This document shows, one piece after another, positions 7,826 through 16,273 of a DNA stretch of 64,000 nt. The position numbers were made by a program, and so were the translations under genes. The first letter of the stretch is position 1, and every line of letters begins with the position of its first letter. Source of the stretch: Halorubrum saccharovorum DSM 1137 (GTDB lineage Archaea; Halobacteriota; Halobacteria; Halobacteriales; Haloferacaceae). The stretch covers positions 159,653-223,652 of the forward strand of contig NZ_AOJE01000010.1 of NCBI RefSeq assembly GCF_000337915.1. Reading direction: 5' to 3'. Under the pieces are notes generated by a model, which had not been told where the DNA came from, did no database searches, and worked only from the letters and a program-made list of their open reading frames with translations.

Positions 7826-9340
7826 ATGTCGACACCACTCGCCGATCGCGCCTCGACGGGTATCGCGGGGCTCGACGAGATACTGTCGGGCGGGCTCGTG
7901 CCGAACCGGAGCTACATGGTCCGCGGTCAGGCCGGCAGCGGAAAGACAATCCTGAGCTTCCACTTCCTCCAGCAGGGTGTCGACGAGGGGGAGACGGCGC
8001 TGTTCATCAACCTCGAAGAGGACGTCCGCGACCTGAAGGCCAACGCGGCGGCGCTCGGCTTCGACACCGACGCGATCGAGTTCCTCGACCTGAGCCCGAG
8101 CGCGGACGTGTTCGTCGAAGACGAGTCGTACGAGGTGTTCGAGCCAGCCGAGGTCGAGCGGGAGCCGCTGACCGAGAAGATCGTCGAGGGCGTCACCGCG
8201 GTCGACCCCGACCGAGTCGTGGTCGACCCCCTGACCCAGATCCGCTTCCTGCTGTCCGACGACTACCAGTTCCGGAAGCAGGTCGTCGGATTCATGCGTT
8301 TCCTGAAAGACCGGGAGGCGACGGTGCTGTTCACCGTCCAGAACACGCCGTCGCTGCCGACGGACGACCTCGAGTTCATCACGGACGGGACGATCCGGCT
8401 GGACGCCGCGGAGTACGGGAAGACCGTCCGCGTCCCGAAGTTCCGCGGGTCGGCGACGCAGGGTGGCGATCACGCCTACCGGGTCACCGACGCGGGCATC
8501 GAGGTGTACCCGGCGCTCCAGCCCGGCCAGCGCGACGAGGACATCGAGTTCGAACAGATATCGTCGGGGATCCCCGAGGTCGACGAGCTGCTCCACGGCG
8601 GGATCGAGCGCGGCACCGTCACCATCGTGAGCGGGCCGACCGGGGTCGGGAAGACGACCCTGAGTACGCAGTTCATGAAGGAGGCCGCGGGCCGGGGGGA
8701 ACGCTCCGTCATCTACCTGTTCGAGGAGAACCGGGAGACGTTCCTCACCCGGTCGCGGGCGGTCAACATCCCGGTCGACGAGATGCTGGAGCGCGGGACC
8801 CTGCAGGTGAACGAGGTGGAGGCGTTAGAGCGGTCGCCACAGGAGTTCGCGCGAATGGTCCGCGAGGAGGTGGAGGAGCGCGGCGCCGACATCGTGATGG
8901 TCGACGGGATCTCCGGGTACCGGCTGACGCTGCGCGGCGAGGAGGACATGATGCTCCAGCAGATGCACGCCCTCGGTCGCTACCTCAAGAACATGGGCGC
9001 GACCGGGATCTTCATCGACGAGACGCGGAACGTCACGGGGGAGTTCCACGCGACGATGGAGAACATCAGCTACCTCGCCGACAACATCGTCTTCCTCCGT
9101 CACCTCGAGGTCGAGGGCGAGCTCCGGAAGGCGATCGGCGTCCTCAAAAAGCGGACGAGCGACTTCGAGCGGACGATCCGCGAGTTCAAGATCACGGAAC
9201 ACGGGATCACCGTCGGCGAGCCGATGTCGGGACTCCGCGGCATTCTGAGCGGCACGCCGGAGGTCGTCGATCAGGAGCCGGATCGACGGTCGAATCGGGG
9301 ATCGAGGCGAGGGTCGAAGCGCGGCGACTGCGACGAGTAG
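7826..9340 (+). CDS. KaiC-like tandem RecA-domain ATPase
   Basis: The 504-residue protein has two KaiC/RecA domains. Domain I starts STGIAGLDEILSGGL and has Walker A GQAGSGKT at 34-41. Domain II starts SSGIPEVDELLHGGI and has Walker A GPTGVGKT at 270-277. The C-terminal part of domain II (GELRKAIGVLKKR, TIREFKITEHGI) matches clock KaiC closely. At the KaiC autophosphorylation pair (Ser-Thr in HIST), this protein reads NISY, so the Ser is kept and the Thr is Tyr. A charged Arg/Ser tail (about 480-504) follows. Haloarchaeal KaiC-like proteins act in light/dark or signalling responses. ATG 7826 was chosen over an upstream in-frame start at 7793 because it matches the family N-terminus and leaves a TATA-like GATTAAC about 26 bases upstream. 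Confidence 0.9.
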   Translation: MSTPLADRASTGIAGLDEILSGGLVPNRSYMVRGQAGSGKTILSFHFLQQGVDEGETALFINLEEDVRDLKANAAALGFDTDAIEFLDLSPSADVFVEDESYEVFEPAEVEREPLTEKIVEGVTAVDPDRVVVDPLTQIRFLLSDDYQFRKQVVGFMRFLKDREATVLFTVQNTPSLPTDDLEFITDGTIRLDAAEYGKTVRVPKFRGSATQGGDHAYRVTDAGIEVYPALQPGQRDEDIEFEQISSGIPEVDELLHGGIERGTVTIVSGPTGVGKTTLSTQFMKEAAGRGERSVIYLFEENRETFLTRSRAVNIPVDEMLERGTLQVNEVEALERSPQEFARMVREEVEERGADIVMVDGISGYRLTLRGEEDMMLQQMHALGRYLKNMGATGIFIDETRNVTGEFHATMENISYLADNIVFLRHLEVEGELRKAIGVLKKRTSDFERTIREFKITEHGITVGEPMSGLRGILSGTPEVVDQEPDRRSNRGSRRGSKRGDCDE

Positions 9341-9346
9341 GGGGAC

Positions 9347-10063
9347 TCAGTCGCGGTCGTCGGTTTCGGAGCCGCCCGCGCCGGATTCGGTGCCCTCGTC
9401 GTCTGCGGGTTCCGAACCTTCGCCGTCGTCTGCGGGTTCCGAACCTTCGCCGTCGTCTGCGAGCTCCTCCTCCGCGTCGATCACCGTCTTGCCGGTCGAC
9501 TCCGGTACCACCCGGCGGTCGGCGCCCTCCCATTCCCGTTCGAGTTCCGCGCCCTCGAACAGGCGGTCGAGGAAGACCGCGAGCCCCGCGACCTCGGAGT
9601 GCGGCTGGTTCGTCACGCCCACGTTGAAGTCGGCGCGTTCGTACAGCGCCCACGGCACCTTCTCGCCGCCGACGACGACGAGGAGGTCGCGGGGCGTCGC
9701 CGGTCCGTCGCCGACGGTCGCGGGGCCGTCGCCACCGCTTCCCGCCCCGCCGAGCCCGATCGACTCCCGAACCTCCTCCTCGACGTCCTGGACCCGCTCG
9801 CCGTACATCGTGAGATGGGCGACGACTCCGTCCCAGTTCCGGACGATCGCCTTCTGGTCGTCGCGCAACTCCACCGCGAAGGGACCGCCGAACCGGTCGG
9901 TGATGTCCCGCACCGTCTCCGCCGACTGCCCGGCGTTGTCGGGGAAGATCACCCGGTCGGCGCCGAGCGCCCGGGCCGTGAGCCCGACGTGCGTCGTCAT
10001 GCGGTCGTCGCGGCCCGGCCGGTGACCGTACCGGAGGACGACGACCTCGCGAGCATCGTGCAT
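9347..10063 (-). CDS. trm56: tRNA (cytidine-56-2'-O)-methyltransferase aTrm56
   Basis: This SPOUT-class methyltransferase makes 2'-O-methylcytidine at position 56 in the T-loop of archaeal tRNAs. The 238-residue protein has the family start [20 protein letters not shown], the segment AHLTMYG, and the C-terminal knot region ([17 protein letters not shown], then [17 protein letters not shown]). The last ~50 residues form an acidic low-complexity tail containing a nine-residue direct repeat (DDGEGSEPA) not needed for catalysis. It stands alone on the minus strand, convergent with the KaiC-like gene 6 bases away. Confidence 0.93.
   Translation of the reverse strand: MHDAREVVVLRYGHRPGRDDRMTTHVGLTARALGADRVIFPDNAGQSAETVRDITDRFGGPFAVELRDDQKAIVRNWDGVVAHLTMYGERVQDVEEEVRESIGLGGAGSGGDGPATVGDGPATPRDLLVVVGGEKVPWALYERADFNVGVTNQPHSEVAGLAVFLDRLFEGAELEREWEGADRRVVPESTGKTVIDAEEELADDGEGSEPADDGEGSEPADDEGTESGAGGSETDDRD
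9401..9454. repeat. Two perfect 27-bp tandem copies in trm56 tail
   Basis: Two identical adjacent 27-bp units (9401-9427 and 9428-9454), followed by a partial third copy, encode the nine-residue repeat in the acidic tail of Trm56. The unit is a multiple of three, so the frame is kept. Confidence 0.9.
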
Positions 10064-10245
10064 GTTCTGGGGTGCGCCCGCGAGCCGCGTGGTCCTTTCG
10101 ATGCTGGCTCGGCCGCGACGCCGTGCCCTCGCCGGCGATCCTCACCGCCGACCCTGTCCACAACTGTGGATCGTTCTCGGTAGAAACAGATGGAGGTGAC
10201 CACGTAAGTGAAAGATTCATGGGGGAGGCGGTCGGCGGATGCGGT

Positions 10246-11292
10246 ATGACGAGCGTCAAGGAGTTCCGCGTCGACGAGGCCGCGACCGCCGATTCGCTCG
10301 GCCGCGGTCGGTTCGTCTTCACGGACGCCTACTCGGTGTTCGACTGGGGCCAGATGCCGGACGCGATCCCGCGCAAGGGCGCGAGCCTCTGCGCGATGGG
10401 GGCGTTCAACTTCGAACTGCTGGACGACGAGGGCGTCCCGACGCACTACCGCGGCGTTACAGACGCTGACACGGGTGAGATCGTCGCGCTCGCCGACGCG
10501 AGCGCCCCGCCGACGGAGATGGCCATCGACCTGACGCAGGTCCCGGACCTCCCGTACGAGGGGCCCCACGCGGGCTACGACTACGACGCGTTCCACGCCG
10601 CGGGCGGGGAGAACTACCTCGTCCCGCTGGAGGTCGTCTTCCGGAACCGAGTCCCGGTTGGGTCCAGCCTCCGGCGCCGCCGGGAACCCGCCGACTTCGG
10701 GCTCGACGACCTCGCCGGTCCCGACGGCGACTGGCCCGACGAACCGGTCGACCTCCCCGAGCCGGTCGTGGAGTTCTCGACGAAGTACGAGCAGCAGGAC
10801 CGGTACCTCACTCGCGCCGAGGCCGACCGGATCGCGGGCGTCGCCGAAATCGACGCGCTCGAATCGCTCGCGCTCGACGTGAACCGGGTCGTCACCGAGC
10901 GCGCCGAGGCGGCCGGCTTCGTCCACGAGGACGGGAAGATCGAGTGCCTCTACGTCGACGGGGAGCTCCGCGTCGCCGACGTGGTCGGAACCTTCGACGA
11001 GAACCGCTTCTCCTACGGCGGGCGCGGGATCTCGAAGGAGGTCGTCCGCCAGTGGTACAAGGCGAACGATCCCGCGTGGGTCGAGGCCGTGAAGGAGGCG
11101 AAGACGGCGGTCGCCGACCGCGACATCGACGACTGGCGCGAGCTCTGCGAGCCCGACCCCGACCCGCTGCCGCCGGCGGTCGTCGACGCGGTCTCCGAGC
11201 TGTACGCGTCGGGGACGAACGCGTACACCGGCCGGGAGTGGTTCGACGTTCCCGACATCGAGGCGGCGCTCGACGCCGTCGACGGGCTGTAG
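10246..11292 (+). CDS. purC: Phosphoribosylaminoimidazole-succinocarboxamide synthase
   Basis: The 348-residue protein is SAICAR synthase, which joins CAIR and aspartate with ATP in purine biosynthesis. The N-terminus ([41 protein letters not shown]) carries the SAICAR-synthase ATP-grasp lobe. [11 protein letters not shown] and the later [18 protein letters not shown] region match the longer haloarchaeal form. The open frame extends 58 codons upstream, but the ATG at 10246 fits the known N-terminus. It is monocistronic, with repeat-containing non-coding DNA on its 3' side. Confidence 0.92.
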   Translation: MTSVKEFRVDEAATADSLGRGRFVFTDAYSVFDWGQMPDAIPRKGASLCAMGAFNFELLDDEGVPTHYRGVTDADTGEIVALADASAPPTEMAIDLTQVPDLPYEGPHAGYDYDAFHAAGGENYLVPLEVVFRNRVPVGSSLRRRREPADFGLDDLAGPDGDWPDEPVDLPEPVVEFSTKYEQQDRYLTRAEADRIAGVAEIDALESLALDVNRVVTERAEAAGFVHEDGKIECLYVDGELRVADVVGTFDENRFSYGGRGISKEVVRQWYKANDPAWVEAVKEAKTAVADRDIDDWRELCEPDPDPLPPAVVDAVSELYASGTNAYTGREWFDVPDIEAALDAVDGL

Positions 11293-11299
11293 GGAGGAC

Positions 11300-11374
11300 G
11301 CGACCGACGACGCCGGGTCCACTGCGCGACCGACGCCGGGCGCACCACGCGACCGACGACGCCGGGTGCACCAC
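11300..11374. repeat. Imperfect triple repeat downstream of purC
   Basis: Three imperfect copies of a 23-26 bp unit beginning GCGACCGACG and containing GCCGGG lie between purC and the DUF47 gene (about 11300, 11326 and 11349). The middle copy has lost one trinucleotide. They lie in non-coding DNA. Confidence 0.65.
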
Positions 11375-11469
11375 GCGCCCGTCAACGCGGGCGGGACCGC
11401 CCGAAAGAACCCTCACGATCGACGAAACGCGAGGGAACCTCTTTAGCCCCGACGTTCGTGGATCGGGAC

Positions 11470-12186
11470 ATGCCCACCGACGCCGACTTCGGCGAACGGC
11501 TCGAATCCCAGACCGCCGCGTACCTCGACCGGATCGACGACTGCGTCGCCCTCCTCCCGCGCGCCCTCGACGAGTACGCGAGCGACGGGCCGTACCGCGA
11601 GACGATCGACGACATCGCCGCGATCGAGAGCGAGTGCGACGAGCTGGTCCGAGAGATCACCGCGGCCATCACCGACGCCGGCCCGGACGACATCGGCCTG
11701 TTGAACACCCGGATCAACTTCAACGAGTCCGCGCTGCTCGACTTCTACAAGGAGCTCGACGTGGTCGCGAACCACACCGAGCGGATCGCCCAAGAGGCGC
11801 TCATGATGCGCCCCGACCCCGACGCCGAGCCGTTCCGCGACATGCGCGAGATGGCCACCCGCATCGTCGAGATGGTCGCGGTCCTCGTCGATGTCGTCGA
11901 GGGGTTCGTCCGCGGACTCGCGCGCGGCGACGCGACTGAGACGCTCACCGAGGGGATCGAGGCGATTCGCGGTCTGGAAAGCGAGTGCGACGAGCTCCGC
12001 AACGACGCCATCGCGACCGCGTTCGCCGACGACGCGGTCGACCAGCCGCTCGTCTACCGGGAGCTGGCGATCCTGTTGGACGAGCTCGCGAACACGATCG
12101 AGGACCTCACCGACCGGATGGTCGTCATCGCGAGCAAGGAGCCCGGGATCGTCACCGAGGCGGACCCCGGCGCGGACGGAGAGTAG
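11470..12186 (+). CDS. DUF47/PhoU-like phosphate transport regulator
   Basis: The 238-residue all-helical protein belongs to DUF47, the PhoU-like family. The diagnostic spaced metal-ligand patterns are visible: ESECDELVREI about residues 56-66, then the second repeat's ESECDELRNDAI about 171-182. DUF47 proteins are often partners of Pit-type phosphate transporters, but no transporter is adjacent here. ATG 11470 is preferred; a GTG four codons upstream (11458) is possible. It is convergent with the Dna2-like gene. Confidence 0.85.
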   Translation: MPTDADFGERLESQTAAYLDRIDDCVALLPRALDEYASDGPYRETIDDIAAIESECDELVREITAAITDAGPDDIGLLNTRINFNESALLDFYKELDVVANHTERIAQEALMMRPDPDAEPFRDMREMATRIVEMVAVLVDVVEGFVRGLARGDATETLTEGIEAIRGLESECDELRNDAIATAFADDAVDQPLVYRELAILLDELANTIEDLTDRMVVIASKEPGIVTEADPGADGE

Positions 12187-12219
12187 GGGCGGACGGGAGC
12201 GATCGGACCGCCGCCCGCC

Positions 12220-14949
12220 TCACCGCCGCGCCCAGTCGAGCAGCCGCGCGTAGAACGGCTCGGACGCGAGCGCGTCGGCGTCGCCGACGAGGGTAAGCTG
12301 CTTTTTCGCCCGCGTGAGCGCCACGTTCATCCGCCGGTGGTCCTCGAAGATCGGCCCGTCGAGGTCGCCGGTCGCGACCAGCGAGACGACGATCACCTCC
12401 TTCGAGGAGCCCTGGAAGCGGTCGACCGTGTCGACCGTGACCGAGGTCCGCCGACCGATCTCGGCGACCTGCGCGCGGAACGGGGCGATCACGCCGATGT
12501 CGTCCGGGTCGACGCCGGCGGCGACGTAGGCGTCGACGACCGCGGCGACGCGCTCGGCCTCCCGGACGTTCCGGTTGCCGTCGCGGCTCCCGTTCGGGTC
12601 GACGAAGCTCACGCCCCCGGCGAGCCCCTCGGGGAGGTCGGCGGGATCGACGCCCAGATCGCGGAGGGTCTGCCCCGCGACCTCGGGGGTCGCCGGGCGG
12701 AGCGCGCCGTCGTAGAACTCCGCGGACGCGAACGCCTGGATCCGCTGGCTCATCCGGTACTGGCGGTCGAGCATGACGCTCGCGTCGGGGTACTCCTCGA
12801 TGAGACGCTGAAAGAGGGAGGTCTGGAGGTCGTTTTCGGCGCGAACGACCGGCGGGAGCTGCTCGTGGTCGCCCACGAGTACGAACCGGTCCGCGCGGTT
12901 GATCGCGGCGTGAGTGCCCGGCTCCGTGAGCTGGGAGGCCTCGTCGACCACGGCCACGTCGAACTCGCACTCGCGGAGGACGCGGGAGCCGCAGGCCGCG
13001 GTGGTGGCGGCGACGACCGGCGCGTCCCGCAGCTCGGCGGCCTTGGCGTTGGGGTCGCCGCGCTGGACGAGCCGCACGTCCTGCATGTCGCCGCGGACGC
13101 CGGTCTCGGTCCCGACGCGGAGCACATCTTCAAAGCCCTGATCCCGGAGCGCTTCGAGGGCGTTGTCGACCGCGCGGTTCGTGAACGCCGAGAGCAGCAC
13201 GCGGTTCCCCTCCTCGACCAAGGCCCGGATCGTCCGCGCGATGGTGTACGTCTTCCCGGTGCCCGGCGGGCCGTGGATCAGCGCGCAGTCCTCGGCGTCG
13301 ACGGCGAGCCCGACGGCCTCGTTCTGGGCCGCGTTGTTGTCGATGTAGGCGTCGGGGGCGTCCGGATCGTCGCTTCCGGGCGCTCCCGCCGGGCGCTCGC
13401 TCTCCGCCCGGAACTCGGGCTCGCGCCGCCCGAACAGCACCTCCTTGCGTCGCTCGCTCCCCTTCAATATCGCGTCGTGGAGCGCGGTGAGCGAGCGGTC
13501 GACGGAGATCTCGGAGGGGTAGACGTCGAGCCGCCGGAGCTCGACCGGCTCGTCGGTCTCGACGACGACCTCGTCGCCGTCGAGCGCGGTGATCCGGCCC
13601 AGTTCGCCGTGGCCGGAGACGGGGTCGCCGTCGCTCGCGAGCGCCACGTCGCCCTCGCGGAGCTTGGAGACGGCGTCACCCGGCTTTCGGGCGCGAAGCT
13701 CCCACCGGGCGTCGTCGATCTCGGTCTGCGAGACCGGTTCGAGGTCGATGAGGGCGCGGTCGTCCGCGGCGCGCTCCTCCGGGGTCTGCTCCCACAGCTT
13801 CCGGTACTCGGCGTGGGTCTCGCGGCGCTCCTCCTCTAAGGCGACGTAGAACCGGTCGAAGTAGTCGCGCTCCTCGTCGGGGACGGGCGTCCCGACCGAC
13901 CCCGCCTTCGACTCCTGATCGAGGCGACCGGAGACGACCATGCAGGTGTCCTGCTCGAAGCAGTACTCGCACTTCGCGTCCGCCTCGTACCCCGTCGGGA
14001 CCGTGGGGCGCTCGCCGGGGTCGTCGAGCGCGCGCCACTCCATCGCCGCGAGGGCGTTGCGCTCGCGGACGACGAACTCCAACAGGCCCCGTCCCACGGA
14101 GAACTCCTTGGCGGGCGACAGATCGCCCGACTCCTCGTTGCGGTCCAAGGCGGTGTTCTTCGTGTAGAGGAGGGTTCCGATGTCGGGGTCGACGCCGCGC
14201 TCGTCGAGCATGAGCGCGTAGCAGGCCGCCTGGATCTTGTCGTGGAAGCGCGGCTCGCGCTTGGTGTTCTTCCCCGTCTTCAGCTCGACGGGGGTCCCGC
14301 GCCGGAGCGCGTCGGCCCGGCCCTTCAGGCCGAACGTCGGCGAGATGAGGGTGAACTCCGACCGCCACGTGTCCTCGTCGGTCAGGGTCCCCTGCGAGAG
14401 CCACCCCTCGATCGCGGCGGCGTTCCGGCGGACCTCGTCGGCGACCTCCTCGGGCTCGTACCCCAGCAGGCCGAGTTCGAGGCCCGCCTCGTCGACGCGG
14501 TCGGCGACGGACGCCTCCATATCCATCCCGCGCAGCAGGTCTCCGAACACCTCGTGGACGACCGTCCCCTTCACCACGGGGTAGTTCAGCGGGATCCCCG
14601 AGAGCTTGTTCAGGTAGTACATCCGCGGGCACTGCACCCACGACCGGATCCCGGTCACGTCGACGAGGAAGTCGGGTTCGAGCACGACCCACGAGTCGCC
14701 GGTGGTGGCGTACCCCGTCTCGCCGCCGAACTCGTCCTCCTCGGCGCCGGTGACGAGCAGTTCCATCCCCGGCTCGGCGGCCTCGGCGGTCTCGGTCCAC
14801 TTGCCCCACAGCGTCACGTCGACCGCGTCGCCCGCGCCGCGGTCGGGCCGGATCCGGAGCTCGCGGAGCTCGCGGTCGCCGTACGACGTCGACACCGTCC
14901 GCGCCTCCCCGACGGAGAGGATCGGCCCCCGAACGTTCACGGCCGTCAT
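12220..14949 (-). CDS. Dna2-like nuclease-helicase with OB-fold, Fe-S PD-(D/E)XK nuclease and SF1 helicase
   Basis: The 909-residue protein combines three parts. Residues 1-95 look like a nucleic-acid-binding OB fold. Residues 100-340 form a Cas4/AddB-type nuclease with H132, D213, E222-x-K224 and Q240, plus four Fe-S cysteines: C107 before the core and C327, C330, C336 after it. The C-terminal half is an SF1B helicase with Walker A (GPPGTGKT), motif II VVDEASQLTE, DRQYRM and a final DRFQGSSKEVIVVS...TRAKKQL block. Dna2 trims 5' flaps and resects breaks. ATG 14949 is taken as the start because OB-fold homology begins right there. Confidence 0.9.
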   Translation of the reverse strand: MTAVNVRGPILSVGEARTVSTSYGDRELRELRIRPDRGAGDAVDVTLWGKWTETAEAAEPGMELLVTGAEEDEFGGETGYATTGDSWVVLEPDFLVDVTGIRSWVQCPRMYYLNKLSGIPLNYPVVKGTVVHEVFGDLLRGMDMEASVADRVDEAGLELGLLGYEPEEVADEVRRNAAAIEGWLSQGTLTDEDTWRSEFTLISPTFGLKGRADALRRGTPVELKTGKNTKREPRFHDKIQAACYALMLDERGVDPDIGTLLYTKNTALDRNEESGDLSPAKEFSVGRGLLEFVVRERNALAAMEWRALDDPGERPTVPTGYEADAKCEYCFEQDTCMVVSGRLDQESKAGSVGTPVPDEERDYFDRFYVALEEERRETHAEYRKLWEQTPEERAADDRALIDLEPVSQTEIDDARWELRARKPGDAVSKLREGDVALASDGDPVSGHGELGRITALDGDEVVVETDEPVELRRLDVYPSEISVDRSLTALHDAILKGSERRKEVLFGRREPEFRAESERPAGAPGSDDPDAPDAYIDNNAAQNEAVGLAVDAEDCALIHGPPGTGKTYTIARTIRALVEEGNRVLLSAFTNRAVDNALEALRDQGFEDVLRVGTETGVRGDMQDVRLVQRGDPNAKAAELRDAPVVAATTAACGSRVLRECEFDVAVVDEASQLTEPGTHAAINRADRFVLVGDHEQLPPVVRAENDLQTSLFQRLIEEYPDASVMLDRQYRMSQRIQAFASAEFYDGALRPATPEVAGQTLRDLGVDPADLPEGLAGGVSFVDPNGSRDGNRNVREAERVAAVVDAYVAAGVDPDDIGVIAPFRAQVAEIGRRTSVTVDTVDRFQGSSKEVIVVSLVATGDLDGPIFEDHRRMNVALTRAKKQLTLVGDADALASEPFYARLLDWARR

Positions 14950-15051
14950 CGGCGGCGATCCCGAAAAACGCTGTCGGTGAGGCGACGGACCCGATCCCCG
15001 CTGGCCGGGACCGACACGCTCAAGCGCGCCCACTCATGACTATACGCCGAC

Positions 15052-15603
15052 ATGCGCGTGCGAGACTGGGACGACATCCTCGCCGACGTCGCGAGCGACT
15101 CGACCGACCCCGACGGCTGGCGCGCGGTCGCCGGATCCAGACGCGAGGGGCTCGGCGAAGACCTCTACTTCGGTCACCCGGGCGTCGGCGTCTACCACCT
15201 GAAGACGTACGCGAAGAACCCCCGCGACCTCCGCGGGGTCGGGACGCGGGTCGCCCGCCGGGTCGACGACGAGCTGGACCCCCTGCTCCCGGACGAGGAG
15301 TCCGCCGGGCGGTTCGCGGTGCAGTCCCCGCCCGAGGACGAGGCCGAGGCGGAGGACGTGGCGACCCGGCTGCGCGAGACGCTGAAGGTCCACGCGGAGG
15401 CGCCGACCAGCCCCGACCACCTGTTCGAGGACGTGATGGAGGCGGTCGACTCGCCCGCGTTCGGCCCGATGGACTACGAGTTCGACGGGCGCCCCGACGA
15501 GCTCGACGCGCTCTCCGACACCTTCGAGGAGGCCGAGGAGCTCCTCTCGTCCGAGCTCGAGGACCTGATCGACGACGACGACGTGGACCGCGGGTTCCAC
15601 TAG
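15052..15603 (+). CDS. Conserved haloarchaeal hypothetical protein
   Basis: The 183-residue acidic protein starts MRVRDWDDILADVA. The N-terminal half has a globular look (GEDLYFGHPGVGVYHLKTYAKNPRDLRGVGTRVARRVDDEL), while the C-terminal third is helical and very acidic. No catalytic motif is recognised. It is divergent from the Dna2-like gene, about 100 bases between starts, so the two may share regulation. I do not recognise a named family. Confidence 0.75.
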   Translation: MRVRDWDDILADVASDSTDPDGWRAVAGSRREGLGEDLYFGHPGVGVYHLKTYAKNPRDLRGVGTRVARRVDDELDPLLPDEESAGRFAVQSPPEDEAEAEDVATRLRETLKVHAEAPTSPDHLFEDVMEAVDSPAFGPMDYEFDGRPDELDALSDTFEEAEELLSSELEDLIDDDDVDRGFH

Positions 15604-15619
15604 CTGCGCGGTCGCTCCT

Positions 15620-15687
15620 GTTGCGGACCACTCTTGGTTGCGGACCACTCTTGGTTGCGGACCACTCTTGGTTGCGGACCACTCTTT
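15620..15687. repeat. Four tandem 17-bp copies
   Basis: The unit GTTGCGGACCACTCTTG is repeated four times head to tail (15620, 15637, 15654, 15671). The last copy differs only at its final base. The array sits in the 98-base gap between two convergent genes, ending 15 bases before the stop codon of the monooxygenase-like gene. Seventeen is not a multiple of three, so it is not a coding repeat. Confidence 0.95.
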
Positions 15688-15701
15688 GCGATCTGCCACC
15701 C

Positions 15702-16022
15702 CTACGCGAGGGGGATCGCATCGTCACCGAATCCGCTCCCGTACGTCTCGACGACTTCCGTAACGGTGACCTCGTACGCGTCGTACCACTCGGTCCACCG
15801 CCGTTTCGCCCGCTCGTGGTCCGCGTCCGCTCCGAACGACTCGAGCGCGTCCAACGACTCCCAGTAGTAGACGACGAGGACCTCGTCGCCGTCCGGCGCG
15901 TGCCACGTCCGCTTGCCCAGATACCCCGCCGTGTCCTCGGCGACCGCTTGTATCGCGTCATTCAGCTCGTGAAACTCCGCGTCGTACTCGCCCGGAGCGA
16001 GGCGGAACGTCACCAAGTACAT
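15702..16022 (-). CDS. Antibiotic biosynthesis monooxygenase-like (dimeric alpha/beta barrel) protein
   Basis: The 106-residue protein begins MYLVTFRLAPGEYDAEFHEL and has the ABM/ferredoxin-like pattern: a first strand, a helix (LNDAIQAVAEDT), the strand pair YLGKRTWHAPDGDEVLVVYYWES, and a second helix with LESFGADADHERAKRRW. Such small dimers act as monooxygenases, haem-handling proteins or sensors; no substrate can be inferred. ATG 16022 was preferred over a longer frame from 16094 because homology begins there. Confidence 0.75.
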   Translation of the reverse strand: MYLVTFRLAPGEYDAEFHELNDAIQAVAEDTAGYLGKRTWHAPDGDEVLVVYYWESLDALESFGADADHERAKRRWTEWYDAYEVTVTEVVETYGSGFGDDAIPLA

Positions 16023-16262
16023 CGAGAGCACCACTCGTCCGCGTCGGCAAGACGCTTCCCCTCGGAGCCGACGGCGCCCGGCAAAGCCCGGCAACGCCCG
16101 GCAACGCCCGGCAACGGCGGCAACGGCGGCAACCGGCCCGCCGATCCGCGGCCGAGTCGGGTTCGGGTCGTGGCCACCCTCGCCGGGAACTCCACACCTA
16201 TCACTCGTCCCCGAGAACCGTTCGTAAACTCCCTCTCCGAATCGGGTTCGAGTGAGTCCAAT

Positions 16263-16268
16263 GGTGAT
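16263..16268 (+). promoter_or_regulatory. Strong Shine-Dalgarno site before the trans-sulfuration gene
   Basis: GGTGAT at 16263-16268 is complementary to the conserved 3' end of archaeal 16S rRNA and lies five bases before ATG 16274. This distinguishes the gene from the many leaderless genes around it. Confidence 0.55.
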
Positions 16269-16273
16269 ATCTC

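Noticed and set aside
12337-13839. 500-codon plus-strand frame opposite the Dna2-like gene
   Set aside because: High-GC antisense frame with Arg/Val/Asp-rich composition and no domain.
16079-16132. CCCGGCAACG-type short repeats
   Set aside because: They are simple low-complexity sequence next to a gene start; no defined element is seen.
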